Positions 1-6,948 of a stretch of 7,487 bases of DNA are shown piece by piece. Below the pieces are notes generated by a model. That model was not told the origin of the DNA. It searched no databases and was given only the letters and a program-made list of their open reading frames with translations. The position numbers and the translations under genes were made by a program. The first letter of the stretch is position 1, and every line of letters starts with the position of its first letter. The stretch is from Alcaligenaceae bacterium (GTDB taxonomy: Bacteria; Pseudomonadota; Gammaproteobacteria; Burkholderiales; Burkholderiaceae_B), in assembly GCA_012512545.1 (NCBI GenBank), contig JAAZDZ010000242.1, positions 1 to 7,487 on the forward strand. The letters are read 5' to 3'.

Positions 1-78
1 AATGGCGATGATCCAGTGATTGATGCGCTGGCTGGTGGAATAGCGCTGGATCGTCCGTGGTTCGGTCACGTTATTCAT
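1..78 (-). CDS. fdoI: Formate dehydrogenase gamma subunit (cytochrome b556), N-terminal fragment
   Basis: This is the first 26 codons of the gene, which continues past the left edge. The gamma subunit of FDH-N/FDH-O is an integral membrane cytochrome b that takes electrons from the beta subunit and reduces the quinone pool. The visible residues include [15 protein letters not shown] (residues 12-26). The His-Trp pair at 21-22 sits where E. coli FdnI has its first haem b ligand, His18, at the start of the first transmembrane helix. The start is the ATG at 78-76. It is preceded by a strong AAGGAG at 91-86 with a 7-nt spacer. The gene overlaps the end of the beta-subunit gene by 8 nt, which suggests translational coupling. 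It is too short to show the remaining haem ligands or the other membrane helices. The identification rests on this motif plus position directly after the beta gene. Confidence 0.85.
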   Translation of the reverse strand, partial: MNNVTEPRTIQRYSTSQRINHWIIAI

Positions 79-970
79 CCATGAACTCCTTGGCTTTGCG
101 TTCGTCTTCCTCGTCCGTCTCGTTGGGCCCGGTACGGATGTAGTGGAAGAAGCCGGTCAGGACGGCAAGCGCCATGGCGGCCACCCCAAGCGGTTTGGCG
201 ATGCCCTTCCAGACACCCACCATGGGGCTGATTTCCGGGTCTTTGGGAAGATCACTGTACAACCCGGGGCGATCGGCATGGTGCAGCACATACATGACGT
301 GAGTGCCGCCCACGCCAGCCGGGTCGTAGAGACCCGCATTATCGAAACCGCGCGATTTGAGATCAGTGATGCGGCCTTCGGCGTGGTGAATCATGTCTTC
401 CTTGGTGCCGAAGACAATGGCGCCGGTAGGACAGGTCTTGACGCAGGCGGGTTCCTGGCCCACCGCCACGCGGTCGGAGCACAGAGTGCACTTGTAGGCT
501 TTGTTGTCCTTGTCGGAAAGCCGTGGGATGTCGAACGGGCAGCCGGTGATGCAGTAGCCGCAGCCAATGCAGTTTTCTTCGTGGAAATCCACGATGCCGT
601 TGTGATACTGGACGATGGCCCCAGGCGCCGGACACGCCTTCAGGCAGCCTGGGTCTTCGCAGTGCATGCAGCCGTCCTTGCGGATCAGCCATTCGAGGTC
701 GCCCGCGTTGTTCTCGTATTCGGAGAACCGCATGAGCGTCCAGGATTGATCGGTGAGATCCGCAGGGTTGTCATACACCCCCACGTTGGTGCCGATTTCA
801 TCCCGGAGGTCGTTCCATTCCATACAGGCCACCTGGCACGCCTTGCAGCCAATGCATTTGGTGGTGTCAATCAGTTTGGCGACGCCGCCACCCACCTGTT
901 CCTCACGCACGCCCGGGGGCGGCGTGGTGGTGGCGGAGCGTCGCTTGATGTCCAGAGATTGCAATGACAT
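71..970 (-). CDS. fdxH: Formate dehydrogenase beta subunit, four-cluster Fe-S protein with membrane anchor
   Basis: This is the electron-transfer subunit (also called fdnH/fdoH). It carries electrons from the alpha active site to haem b of the gamma subunit. The protein has 299 residues, close to E. coli FdnH (294) and FdoH (300). Four ferredoxin-type cysteine groups are visible: C39-C42-C45-C49, C101-C104-C109-C113, C134-C137-C140-C144 and C161-C164-C176-C180. This is the pattern for four [4Fe-4S] clusters. A hydrophobic helix at about 257-278 is the single C-terminal membrane anchor, followed by an acidic tail. The stretch [15 protein letters not shown] at about 219-233 is typical of the family. 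The ATG at 970 lies only 3 nt after the alpha stop codon. Its Shine-Dalgarno sequence TTAGGAG (985-979) is inside the last codons of the alpha gene, so the two are probably co-translated. There is no signal peptide, as expected for a subunit exported together with the Tat-bearing alpha subunit. Confidence 0.96.
   Translation of the reverse strand: MSLQSLDIKRRSATTTPPPGVREEQVGGGVAKLIDTTKCIGCKACQVACMEWNDLRDEIGTNVGVYDNPADLTDQSWTLMRFSEYENNAGDLEWLIRKDGCMHCEDPGCLKACPAPGAIVQYHNGIVDFHEENCIGCGYCITGCPFDIPRLSDKDNKAYKCTLCSDRVAVGQEPACVKTCPTGAIVFGTKEDMIHHAEGRITDLKSRGFDNAGLYDPAGVGGTHVMYVLHHADRPGLYSDLPKDPEISPMVGVWKGIAKPLGVAAMALAVLTGFFHYIRTGPNETDEEDERKAKEFMDE
86..91 (-). promoter_or_regulatory. Ribosome binding site of the gamma-subunit gene
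   Basis: The minus strand reads AAGGAG, followed by a 7-nt spacer to the ATG at 78-76. The site lies inside the last codons of the beta-subunit gene and fixes the gamma start codon, which overlaps the beta stop region. Confidence 0.7.
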
Positions 971-973
971 GGT

Positions 974-3900
974 TTACGCTCCTAACTTTTCGACCTTGAC
1001 CAGGAAGGATTTGAATTCAGGCGTATAGGTGTTGCCGTCGCCCACCGATGGCGTCAGGGTGTTGGCCAGAAAGCCTGGCTTGGCCAGCCCGACAAAGCCC
1101 CAGTGCAGAGGGATGCCGACCTGATGCACGGTTTTTCCTTCCACCGTCAGCGCCTTGATGCGCTTGGTGACAACCGCCACGGCCTTGATGTAACCGCGGT
1201 TGGAGGACACCTTGACGCGTTCGCCATGCGCAATGCCCAATTCGTTTGCCAGGGCGTCGCCGATTTCCACGAATTGCTCGGGCTGCAGAATGGCGTTGAG
1301 CCTGACGTGTTTTGTCCAGTAATGGAAGTGTTCTGTCAGGCGATAGGTGGTTCCGACGTGGGGGAAGTCTTCCACCTTGCCCATGGCGGCGAGATCCTGT
1401 TCAAAGACGCGGGCAGCGGGGTTGCTGATTGCCAGCTTGTTGTCAGGGAACAGGGGGTTGTAGCCCACTGGCGTTTCAAACGGCTCGTAGTGCACCGGGA
1501 ACGGCCCTTCGGCCATGCCACGGCGGGCGAAGAAGCGCGCCGTGCCTTCGGCGTTCATGATGAAGGGCCCCATGCCGTCAGCCGGGTGTTCATCCGCCTT
1601 GAAGTCGGGCGTATCGGCACCCACCCAGGCTTTGCCATTCCAGTACACCAGGGGCCTGCGGGGATCGAACGGTTTGCCGGAGGTGTCGGCCGAAGCGCGG
1701 TTGTACAGGATGCGGCGGTTGGCGGGCCAGGACCAGGCCCATTTCAGCGTCTGACCAATGCCGGTCGGGTCGCTGTTGTCGCGCCGAGCCATCATATTGC
1801 CTTCGGATGTCCAGCTGCCAGAGTAGATCCAGCATCCGCAGATCGTTGTGCCATCGTCGCGCAGCTCGCCAAAGCCGGAAAGCTGCTCGCCGGCCTTGCG
1901 CAAGACGCGCGCAGGCCGGGAAGGGTCGGTTTCCTCGACGAGATCAACCAGTGCCCGCCCGTTCATTTCCATGGCCAGGTCTGCAGCCGTGGGGTTGAAT
2001 GGCGTGGCATAGGGCCAGGACAGATTGAGGATAGGGTCGGGGAACGTGCCGCCTTCTTCCTCGTACAAGGCCCTGATGCGCTGGTAGATAAGCGCCATGA
2101 TTTCGATGTCGCTCTTGGCTTCGCCTGGGGGTTCGGCGCCTTTCCAGTGCCATTGCAGCCAGCGGCCTGAGTTCACCAGCGCGCCTTCTTCTTCGGCGAA
2201 GCAGGTGGTGGGCAGCCGGATGACTTCGGTCTGGATAGATGCTGTATCTACATCGTTGTGTTCGCCGACATTGCGCCAGAACTCGGAGGTTTCCGTTACC
2301 AGCGGGTCCATGATGATCATGAACTTGAGTTTGGAGAAAGCCTCGATGAGCTTGCGCTTGTAGGGCGCGGCAGCCAGGGGGTTGAAGCCCTGACAGATAT
2401 AGCCTGTCATTTTGCCCTGGTGCATGAGCTCGTAGGCTTGCAGCATATCGTAGGAACGATCCATTTTGGGCAGGTAATGATAGGCCCAGTCGTTGCCCGC
2501 ATGCGCTGCGTCGCCGTACCAGGCTTTCATGAGACTGACGTGGAACTTGTTGTAGTTCTGCCAATAGCTCAGTTGATTGGGGCGCAGGGGTTGTGGAGCG
2601 CGGTTGCGGATGTAGTCGTCGTAGGATTGCTCGTGGTCGGCGGGCAGATTCAGGTAGCCCGGCAACAGGTTGGACATCAGGCCGATGTCGGTCAGGCCCT
2701 GAATGTTGGAGTGCCCGCGCAGCGCGTTCATGCCGCCGCCCGCGATGCCGATATTGCCCAGCAGCAACTGCACCATTGCGCCAGTGCGTATCATCTGCGA
2801 ACCGACGGTGTGTTGAGTCCAGCCCAGCGCATACATGATGGTGCCCGCGCGATCGGGGGTGGACGTAGAGGCCAGCATTTCGCACACCTTGAGGAATTTA
2901 TCCTCGGGCGTGCCACAGGCCCGCGCCACCATTTCCGGCGTATAGCGCTCGTAGTGCTTCTTGAGCAACTGGTACACCGAGCGGGGATGTTGCAGGGAAG
3001 GGTCGGTTTTTACGTAGCCGTCTTCGCCGAGTTCGTAATCCCAGGAGCTGGCGTCGTACTTGCGGATTTCCTCGTTGTAGCCGGAATACAAGCCGTCGTT
3101 GAAGTTGAAGTCTTCGCGGACGATGAACGACATATCGGTGTAATTGCGCACGTACTCGTGCTGGATTTTGTCGTTTTCCAGCAGATAGCGTATGACGCCG
3201 CCCAGGAAGACGATGTCAGTGCCGGTACGGATGGGCGCGTAGAAGTCAGCCACGGACGCGGAGCGTGTGAAGCGAGGATCGACGACGATCAGCTTCGCAT
3301 TGTTGTGCGCCTTGGCCTCGGTGACCCACTTGAACCCGCAAGGGTGCGCTTCAGCGGCGTTGCCGCCCATGATGAGAATGACATCGGCGTTTTTGATGTC
3401 AACCCAATGGTTCGTCATCGCTCCACGGCCAAACGTCGGGGCAAGACCTGCCACCGTAGGGCCGTGTCAGACACGTGCTTGGTTGTCGAATGCCAGTGTG
3501 CCCATGGCGCGCACGACTTTGTGCGTGATATAGGCGACTTCGTTGGAACTGGCTGATGCTGCCAGCATGCCGGTGGTGAGCCAGCGGTTGACGATCTGCC
3601 CTTCGTCGTTGCGTTCAACGAAGTTGGCATCGCGGTCGTCTTTCATGTGGCGCGCGATGCGGGTAAGGGCGTCGTCCCAGGAAATGCGTTCCCATTTATC
3701 GGAGCCGGGCGCCCGGTATTCGGGGTGTGTCAGGCGATTGGGGCTGTTGATGAAGTCTGTCAGACCCGCGCCCTTGGGACAGAGCGTGCCGCGGTTGACC
3801 GGGTGATCGGCATCACCCTCAATGTGTACGATGCGCGCCTTGGCGTTTTTGGCACCGTCGCCCAGGCTGTACAACAGAACGCCACAGGCTACTGAACAGT

Positions 3901-4057
3901 AGGGACAGGTGTTGCGCGTTTCTGTCATGCGCGCAAGCTTGTATTGGCGGACTTCAGCCATCGCCGGAGCGGGGGCAGCGCCCAGTAAAGTGAGACTGGA
4001 GCTCGCCAATGTGGTGCCTGTCACCTTGAAGAATTGCCGCCGACTTACTTTAAGCAT
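974..4057 (-). CDS. fdnG: Formate dehydrogenase-N/O alpha subunit, selenocysteine-containing molybdopterin oxidoreductase (one gene read through TGA)
   Basis: This is the catalytic subunit, which oxidises formate to CO2 at a bis-molybdopterin guanine dinucleotide centre. It is one gene of 1027 residues (E. coli FdnG has 1015), interrupted by an in-frame TGA at 3469-3467 that encodes Sec197. The flanking residues NQARV-U-HGPTVA match the Sec site of E. coli FdnG, and a SECIS hairpin follows. Residues 1-34 form a twin-arginine signal (SRRQFFK at 5-11, hydrophobic stretch, likely cleavage after AMA at 32-34), so the active site faces the periplasm. C51, C54, C58 and C93 bind one [4Fe-4S] cluster. 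The central molybdopterin domain follows, and the dinucleotide-binding domain covers about 905-1020. The ATG at 4057 has GGAGGAG just upstream. The gene is first in an operon with the beta and gamma subunits. FDH-N and FDH-O paralogues cannot be told apart here. Confidence 0.96.
979..985 (-). promoter_or_regulatory. Ribosome binding site of the beta-subunit gene, inside the end of the alpha gene
   Basis: The minus strand reads TTAGGAG, then 8 nt to the ATG at 970-968. It overlaps the last alpha codons (Leu-Gly-Ala), so ribosomes finishing alpha end next to the beta start. This fits coupled synthesis of the two subunits. Confidence 0.7.
3437..3456 (-). promoter_or_regulatory. Bacterial SECIS hairpin in the formate dehydrogenase alpha mRNA
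   Basis: The minus strand downstream of the TGA folds as CGG (3456-3454), bulged U (3453), GGCA (3452-3449), loop GGUCU (3448-3444), UGCC (3443-3440), CCG (3439-3437). All seven base pairs are Watson-Crick. The loop GGUCU and a bulged U on the 5' side are the features SelB recognises in the E. coli fdhF SECIS. The loop begins 18 nt after the TGA, the same spacing as I recall for fdhF. The hairpin would deliver Sec-tRNA to the ribosome at the UGA. Confidence 0.9.
3467..3469 (-). other. Selenocysteine codon (TGA) of formate dehydrogenase alpha, Sec197
   Basis: The minus strand reads GTC-TGA-CAC in the frame of the alpha gene. The protein on both sides is continuous with formate dehydrogenase alpha: a Tat signal and Fe-S domain upstream, and GLAPTFGRGAMTNHW downstream. 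In the family this position is the Sec (or Cys) ligand of molybdenum, followed by a conserved His. That makes recoding far more likely than a nonsense mutation. Confidence 0.95.
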
Positions 4058-4060
4058 GGG

Positions 4061-4067
4061 CTCCTCC
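4061..4067 (-). promoter_or_regulatory. Ribosome binding site of the formate dehydrogenase alpha gene
   Basis: The minus strand reads GGAGGAG, then three C residues and the ATG at 4057-4055. The core is strong and a little close to the start codon. It supports this start, as does the intact twin-arginine signal that begins there. Confidence 0.65.
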
Positions 4068-4080
4068 GGGTGCTTGAAAA

Positions 4081-4178
4081 CCAGTGTCCGGTTTATTCAA
4101 TACACAGACTTATCTTTGGTGCCTGGACTGACCATGCTGCCGAAGGTAAGAGCACAACTCATCACGCTGGGACACTGG
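4081..4178. repeat. 9-bp perfect inverted repeat in the fdnG leader region
   Basis: The plus strand has CCAGTGTCC at 4081-4089 and its exact reverse complement GGACACTGG at 4170-4178, separated by 80 nt. Pairing does not extend beyond nine bases on either side. It could be two operator half-sites or the base of a long leader stem, or it could be chance. Nothing else supports a function. Confidence 0.4.
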
Positions 4179-4351
4179 AGATGTGCGGGAGCCGCTTGTT
4201 TTTATTGTATCGACCCCGTCTCGACTCAGTATAAAGGTGAAGGCGCCCTCGTCCCATGGATTAACCCTTATTTTCAAGTGGAAATATACCGTTGCGCGAT
4301 ACGCTTTCTCTCTATGCGAGGAAGCAGAGTCAGGGCAGAAGTTCAGAAAAT

Positions 4352-4990
4352 CTATTCCGGTTTTGAGTCTGCCACTGTCTGCATGGCCTGGCCGATCAGC
4401 TGTTCTCCTTTTTCCAGCAAAGCGTGGCTGGCGCCGAGTACGTCGCGTTTATCCTTGTTCTGGCTGAGCTTGGATTTGCCTTCGATCCGGGTGATCTCAA
4501 TTTCGATGCCGACAATCGCCTGCAGCATGGCATCAATGTATTCGGGAGGGCTGTCAGTCATTTTCCAAGGCACAGGCAAGGAAGCCTCATGCGCGCGGGT
4601 CAGCCTGGCCACCAGGCCCCGCACATAACGCTCGTCGTCGCGGATGGTGGCTTTGCCATGGACGTGGGCCACCTGATAATTCCAGGTGGGAACCTGTTTG
4701 TGAAACTCCTGCTTGCTGGGATACCACTGAGGCGAGATGTAAGCATCGCCCGCACGGAACACGACCAGGACATCGCTGCCGGTGGCGATATCCTGCCAGA
4801 CGGGGTTGTTACGCGCCACATGGCAATGCAGGGTGCCGTTTTCCCCTTGGGCTGTGTTCAGCTCGAATGGAAGATGATTGGCATCCAGCCCGGCCCTGCC
4901 GTGTGTGATCAATACCCCCAGGGGGTGTTGCCTGATCAGCTCGTGGAGTACATTGCTTCGAGATTCAGCGAAATGAGATGGGGTGTACAT
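4352..4990 (-). CDS. PaiB-family FMN-binding split-barrel protein (putative negative transcriptional regulator)
   Basis: The protein has 212 residues, typical for the PaiB family. These proteins adopt an FMN-binding split-barrel fold. They are named after Bacillus subtilis PaiB, which was linked to repression of sporulation and protease genes, but the biochemical role of most members is unknown. Family signatures are visible: start MYTPSHF, ANHLPFEL (37-44), HVARNNPVW (57-65), FRAGDAYISPQWY (78-90), VPTWNYQVAHVHG (100-112) and KLSQNKDKRD (174-183). There is no helix-turn-helix, so DNA binding should not be assumed from the family name. The ATG at 4990 is supported by the conserved MYTP start. 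A GGAG lies 12 nt upstream, which is rather far. The gene is divergent from the yggS-like gene, and their candidate start codons overlap. It reads in the same direction as fdnG, but 294 bp separates them. Confidence 0.92.
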   Translation of the reverse strand: MYTPSHFAESRSNVLHELIRQHPLGVLITHGRAGLDANHLPFELNTAQGENGTLHCHVARNNPVWQDIATGSDVLVVFRAGDAYISPQWYPSKQEFHKQVPTWNYQVAHVHGKATIRDDERYVRGLVARLTRAHEASLPVPWKMTDSPPEYIDAMLQAIVGIEIEITRIEGKSKLSQNKDKRDVLGASHALLEKGEQLIGQAMQTVADSKPE

Positions 4991-5792
4991 GTTTGAGGAT
5001 GACTCCGCGCAGTCGTCGTTGCGTCACGACCTTCATGATAAATGGCCGCAGGCTGAAAGCGTGGAAGACTTTCAGCATAATCTGGCGGCGGTACATGCGC
5101 GTATTCTAAATGCCTGCCAGCGGGTTGGCCGGAACCCCGCTGAGGTGCGTTTGCTGCCCATCAGCAAAACCAAGCCGGCAGCCGCCCTGCGCCTGGCTTA
5201 TGCGGCAGGTTGCCGCTTCTTTGGCGAGAACAAGCCGCAGGAAGCCTACGGGAAATGGCAGACCATGCAGGATTTGACCGATCTGCAGTGGTCGGTGGTG
5301 GGGCATTTACAGACCAACAAGGCCAGGCTGGTGGCGCGCTTTGCCACCGAGTTTCAGGCTTTGGACAGCTTGAGGGTGGCAGAGGCGCTGGAGCGGCGCC
5401 TGCAGCTTGAAGGGCGCTCGCTGGATGTCTTCGTGCAGGTGAACACGTCTGGCGAAGCGAGCAAATATGGTCTGCCTCCCGATGAAGTGGCGGCTTTCCT
5501 GCGTGAACTTCCCGCTTTTTCCGCGCTCAGGGTGCGCGGCCTCATGACGCTTGCCGTGTTTTCAGCAGAGGCTGAACAGGTGCGCAGATGCTTTGTGCTG
5601 TTGCGCGAACTGCGTGAACGGCTGCGGCAGGAGGCGCCCGCCGACATCGGTCTGGAAGAGCTGTCAATGGGCATGTCGGGCGATTTCGAGGTGGCGATTG
5701 AAGAAGGCGCCACGTTTGTGCGGGTGGGGCAGGCCATTTTTGGGGCGCGGGCGACGCCGGACAGTTATTACTGGCCGACGCCGCAGTCATAG
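4989..5792 (+). CDS. YggS/PROSC-family pyridoxal-5'-phosphate-binding protein
   Basis: This family binds PLP without known catalysis and maintains vitamin B6 and amino/keto-acid balance in the cytoplasm. From the ATG at 4989 the protein has 267 residues. Family signatures are SKTKP with the PLP lysine at residue 60, GENKPQE (79-85), GHLQTNK (105-111) and a C-terminal phosphate-binding region, LSMGMSGDFE to GQAIFGAR (225-254). The start is uncertain. A GTG at 4983 and this ATG give an N-terminal extension of 26-28 residues. A GTG at 5061 would give 243 residues and align from its first residue with E. coli YggS (VEDFQHNLAAV against MNDIAHNLAQV), placing the lysine at 36 as in E. coli. No candidate has a strong Shine-Dalgarno sequence. 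The gene diverges from the PaiB-like gene and converges on the CoA-transferase gene, with 13 nt between stop codons. Confidence 0.93.
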   Translation: MFEDDSAQSSLRHDLHDKWPQAESVEDFQHNLAAVHARILNACQRVGRNPAEVRLLPISKTKPAAALRLAYAAGCRFFGENKPQEAYGKWQTMQDLTDLQWSVVGHLQTNKARLVARFATEFQALDSLRVAEALERRLQLEGRSLDVFVQVNTSGEASKYGLPPDEVAAFLRELPAFSALRVRGLMTLAVFSAEAEQVRRCFVLLRELRERLRQEAPADIGLEELSMGMSGDFEVAIEEGATFVRVGQAIFGARATPDSYYWPTPQS

Positions 5793-5805
5793 CCGGGGAA
5801 GGGCT

Positions 5806-6948
5806 CTACAAGCTGAACTCTTTGAGTATGGCTTCGGTATGCTGGCCCAGATAAGGCGCTTCGCCGGGTGCTTCCTGATGGCTGCCGTTGCCTGGCAAGC
5901 CTGGCAGTGGCAGCTCGCCTATTCCTGTCTGCTGCAGCGGGCTGAACAAGCCTGAATGCAGGGCCTGGGGGTTGTTGCACAGAGCGCGCGGGTGGTTCAC
6001 GCGCCCGAACAGGACGTCATTGTCGGCCAGTGCGTTTTCCCAGTATTCCAGCGTGTTGCCTGCCAGTGCGGCGGCCACCCGCTTGTTCAATTCGGCTGCA
6101 CGGGGCATGCGTCCGGCGCTGCTGCGAAGCCCGGGGTCGGTCAGCCAGTCGTCAAAGCCCAATGTGGCTGCCAGGCGCTGGAACATGGCGTCGTTCAGCA
6201 TACTGATGTACAAGGGGCCGTCCTGGGTTTCGAAAATGCCGGTCGGCGCATTGAAGACGCTGGATTCCGCATTGGGAAACATGGCGTCGTCCAGCACAAT
6301 GTAGGATTGCAGTGCTGCGCTGGCCTGCAGCATGGAAACCTGTATATGGCGGCCCTGGCCGGTCAGGGCCGCGCGATACAAGGCGGTGCCGACGCTCTGC
6401 GCGGCGTACATGCCGGTGGTCAGATCAATCAGAAAGAAACCAATGCGGCGCGGCTGGCCCGTTGCCGCATCGCGGTTCACGTGCATCAGGCCGCTGACCG
6501 CCTGCATGGTGGTGTCCAGTGCCGGCAACTGGGCCATGGGGCCTTCCGGCCCGTAGCCTGAAATTGATACATAGATCAGTTTCGGGTTGTCGCGGGCAAG
6601 CGCCTCGTAGCCTGCGCCCATGCGTTCAGCGACTCCGGGCCGGAAATTCTGGATGACAATGTCGGCCTGTGCCGCCAGACGCTGCAAGGCGGCGCGGCCT
6701 TCTGGCGTGCGGGTATCCAGCACTACGCTTTCCTTGCCTGCGTTATAGGCAATGGAAATCGCCGTGTGGCCGTCACGGGCGCGGCCCATCTGACGGCTCC
6801 AGTCGCCGGTTGGCGGTTCTACCTTGATGACCCGCGCACCCTGCTGGCGCAGCAACAGGCCGCAATAAGGGCCTGCGATGCCCTGGCTGAGGTCAAGGAC
6901 GGTGAGGCCATCCAGCAAGGGCGGCTCCTTCTTATCTGCCTGCGTCAT
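5806..6948 (-). CDS. CaiB/BaiF-type (class III) CoA-transferase family protein
   Basis: The protein has 380 residues, within the usual 380-430 range. Class III CoA-transferases move CoA between carboxylic acids through an enzyme-bound aspartyl-CoA anhydride. The N-terminal region LDGLTVLDLSQGIAGPYCG (12-30) and VIKVEPPTGDWSR (40-52) are typical. NFRPGVAERMG (101-111), ISGYGPEGP (129-137) and LIDLTTGMYAA (173-183) follow. Asp175 in the last motif is the likely catalytic aspartate. The ATG at 6948 has GGGAG about 6 nt upstream and overlaps the stop of the upstream oxidoreductase as ATGA. The reading frame stays open much further upstream, but that part is the wrong frame of the oxidoreductase gene. 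The substrate cannot be read from the sequence. Many relatives act on dicarboxylic, aromatic or carnitine-like acyl groups, and racemases such as AMACR share the fold. Confidence 0.93.
   Translation of the reverse strand: MTQADKKEPPLLDGLTVLDLSQGIAGPYCGLLLRQQGARVIKVEPPTGDWSRQMGRARDGHTAISIAYNAGKESVVLDTRTPEGRAALQRLAAQADIVIQNFRPGVAERMGAGYEALARDNPKLIYVSISGYGPEGPMAQLPALDTTMQAVSGLMHVNRDAATGQPRRIGFFLIDLTTGMYAAQSVGTALYRAALTGQGRHIQVSMLQASAALQSYIVLDDAMFPNAESSVFNAPTGIFETQDGPLYISMLNDAMFQRLAATLGFDDWLTDPGLRSSAGRMPRAAELNKRVAAALAGNTLEYWENALADNDVLFGRVNHPRALCNNPQALHSGLFSPLQQTGIGELPLPGLPGNGSHQEAPGEAPYLGQHTEAILKEFSL

Larger units (their letters stand above)
4058..4351 (-). promoter_or_regulatory. Intergenic leader/promoter region upstream of the formate dehydrogenase operon
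   Basis: This 294-bp non-coding gap separates the PaiB-like gene from fdnG and looks more AT-rich than its flanks. On the minus strand, possible -10 boxes are TATACT (4233-4228) and TACAAT (4209-4204). Neither has a good TTGACA-like -35 at 16-18 bp, so an activator-dependent or alternative promoter is possible. A 9-bp perfect inverted repeat occupies 4081-4089 and 4170-4178. No clear FNR box, NarL heptamer cluster or sigma-54 -24/-12 element was found by eye, and no rho-independent terminator was seen after the PaiB-like gene. That fdnG has its own promoter here is inferred from the size of the gap and the change of function. Confidence 0.4.

Noticed and set aside
143..967. A 274-codon open frame on the plus strand
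   Set aside because: It is antisense to the beta-subunit gene with its four cysteine clusters. No independent support was seen.
974..3454. A separate 826-residue oxidoreductase starting at the GTG at 3454
   Set aside because: It lacks the Tat signal and Fe-S domain. It is the downstream part of the alpha gene after the Sec codon, and the frame is continuous with the upstream part.
2258..3556. A 432-codon open frame on the plus strand
   Set aside because: It is antisense to the alpha subunit gene and arises from GC-rich codon structure. The translation has no recognisable motif.
4163..4258. A small 31-codon minus-strand open frame in the fdnG upstream region
   Set aside because: No clear ribosome binding site, no recognisable protein feature, and a length expected by chance.
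4261..4277. A possible FNR box upstream of fdnG (TTGAAAATAAGGGTTAA on the minus strand)
   Set aside because: The half-sites do not match TTGAT-N4-ATCAA and the spacing is wrong.
5793..5805. A bidirectional terminator between the convergent yggS-like and CoA-transferase genes
   Set aside because: The 13-nt gap has no inverted repeat followed by a T run on either strand.
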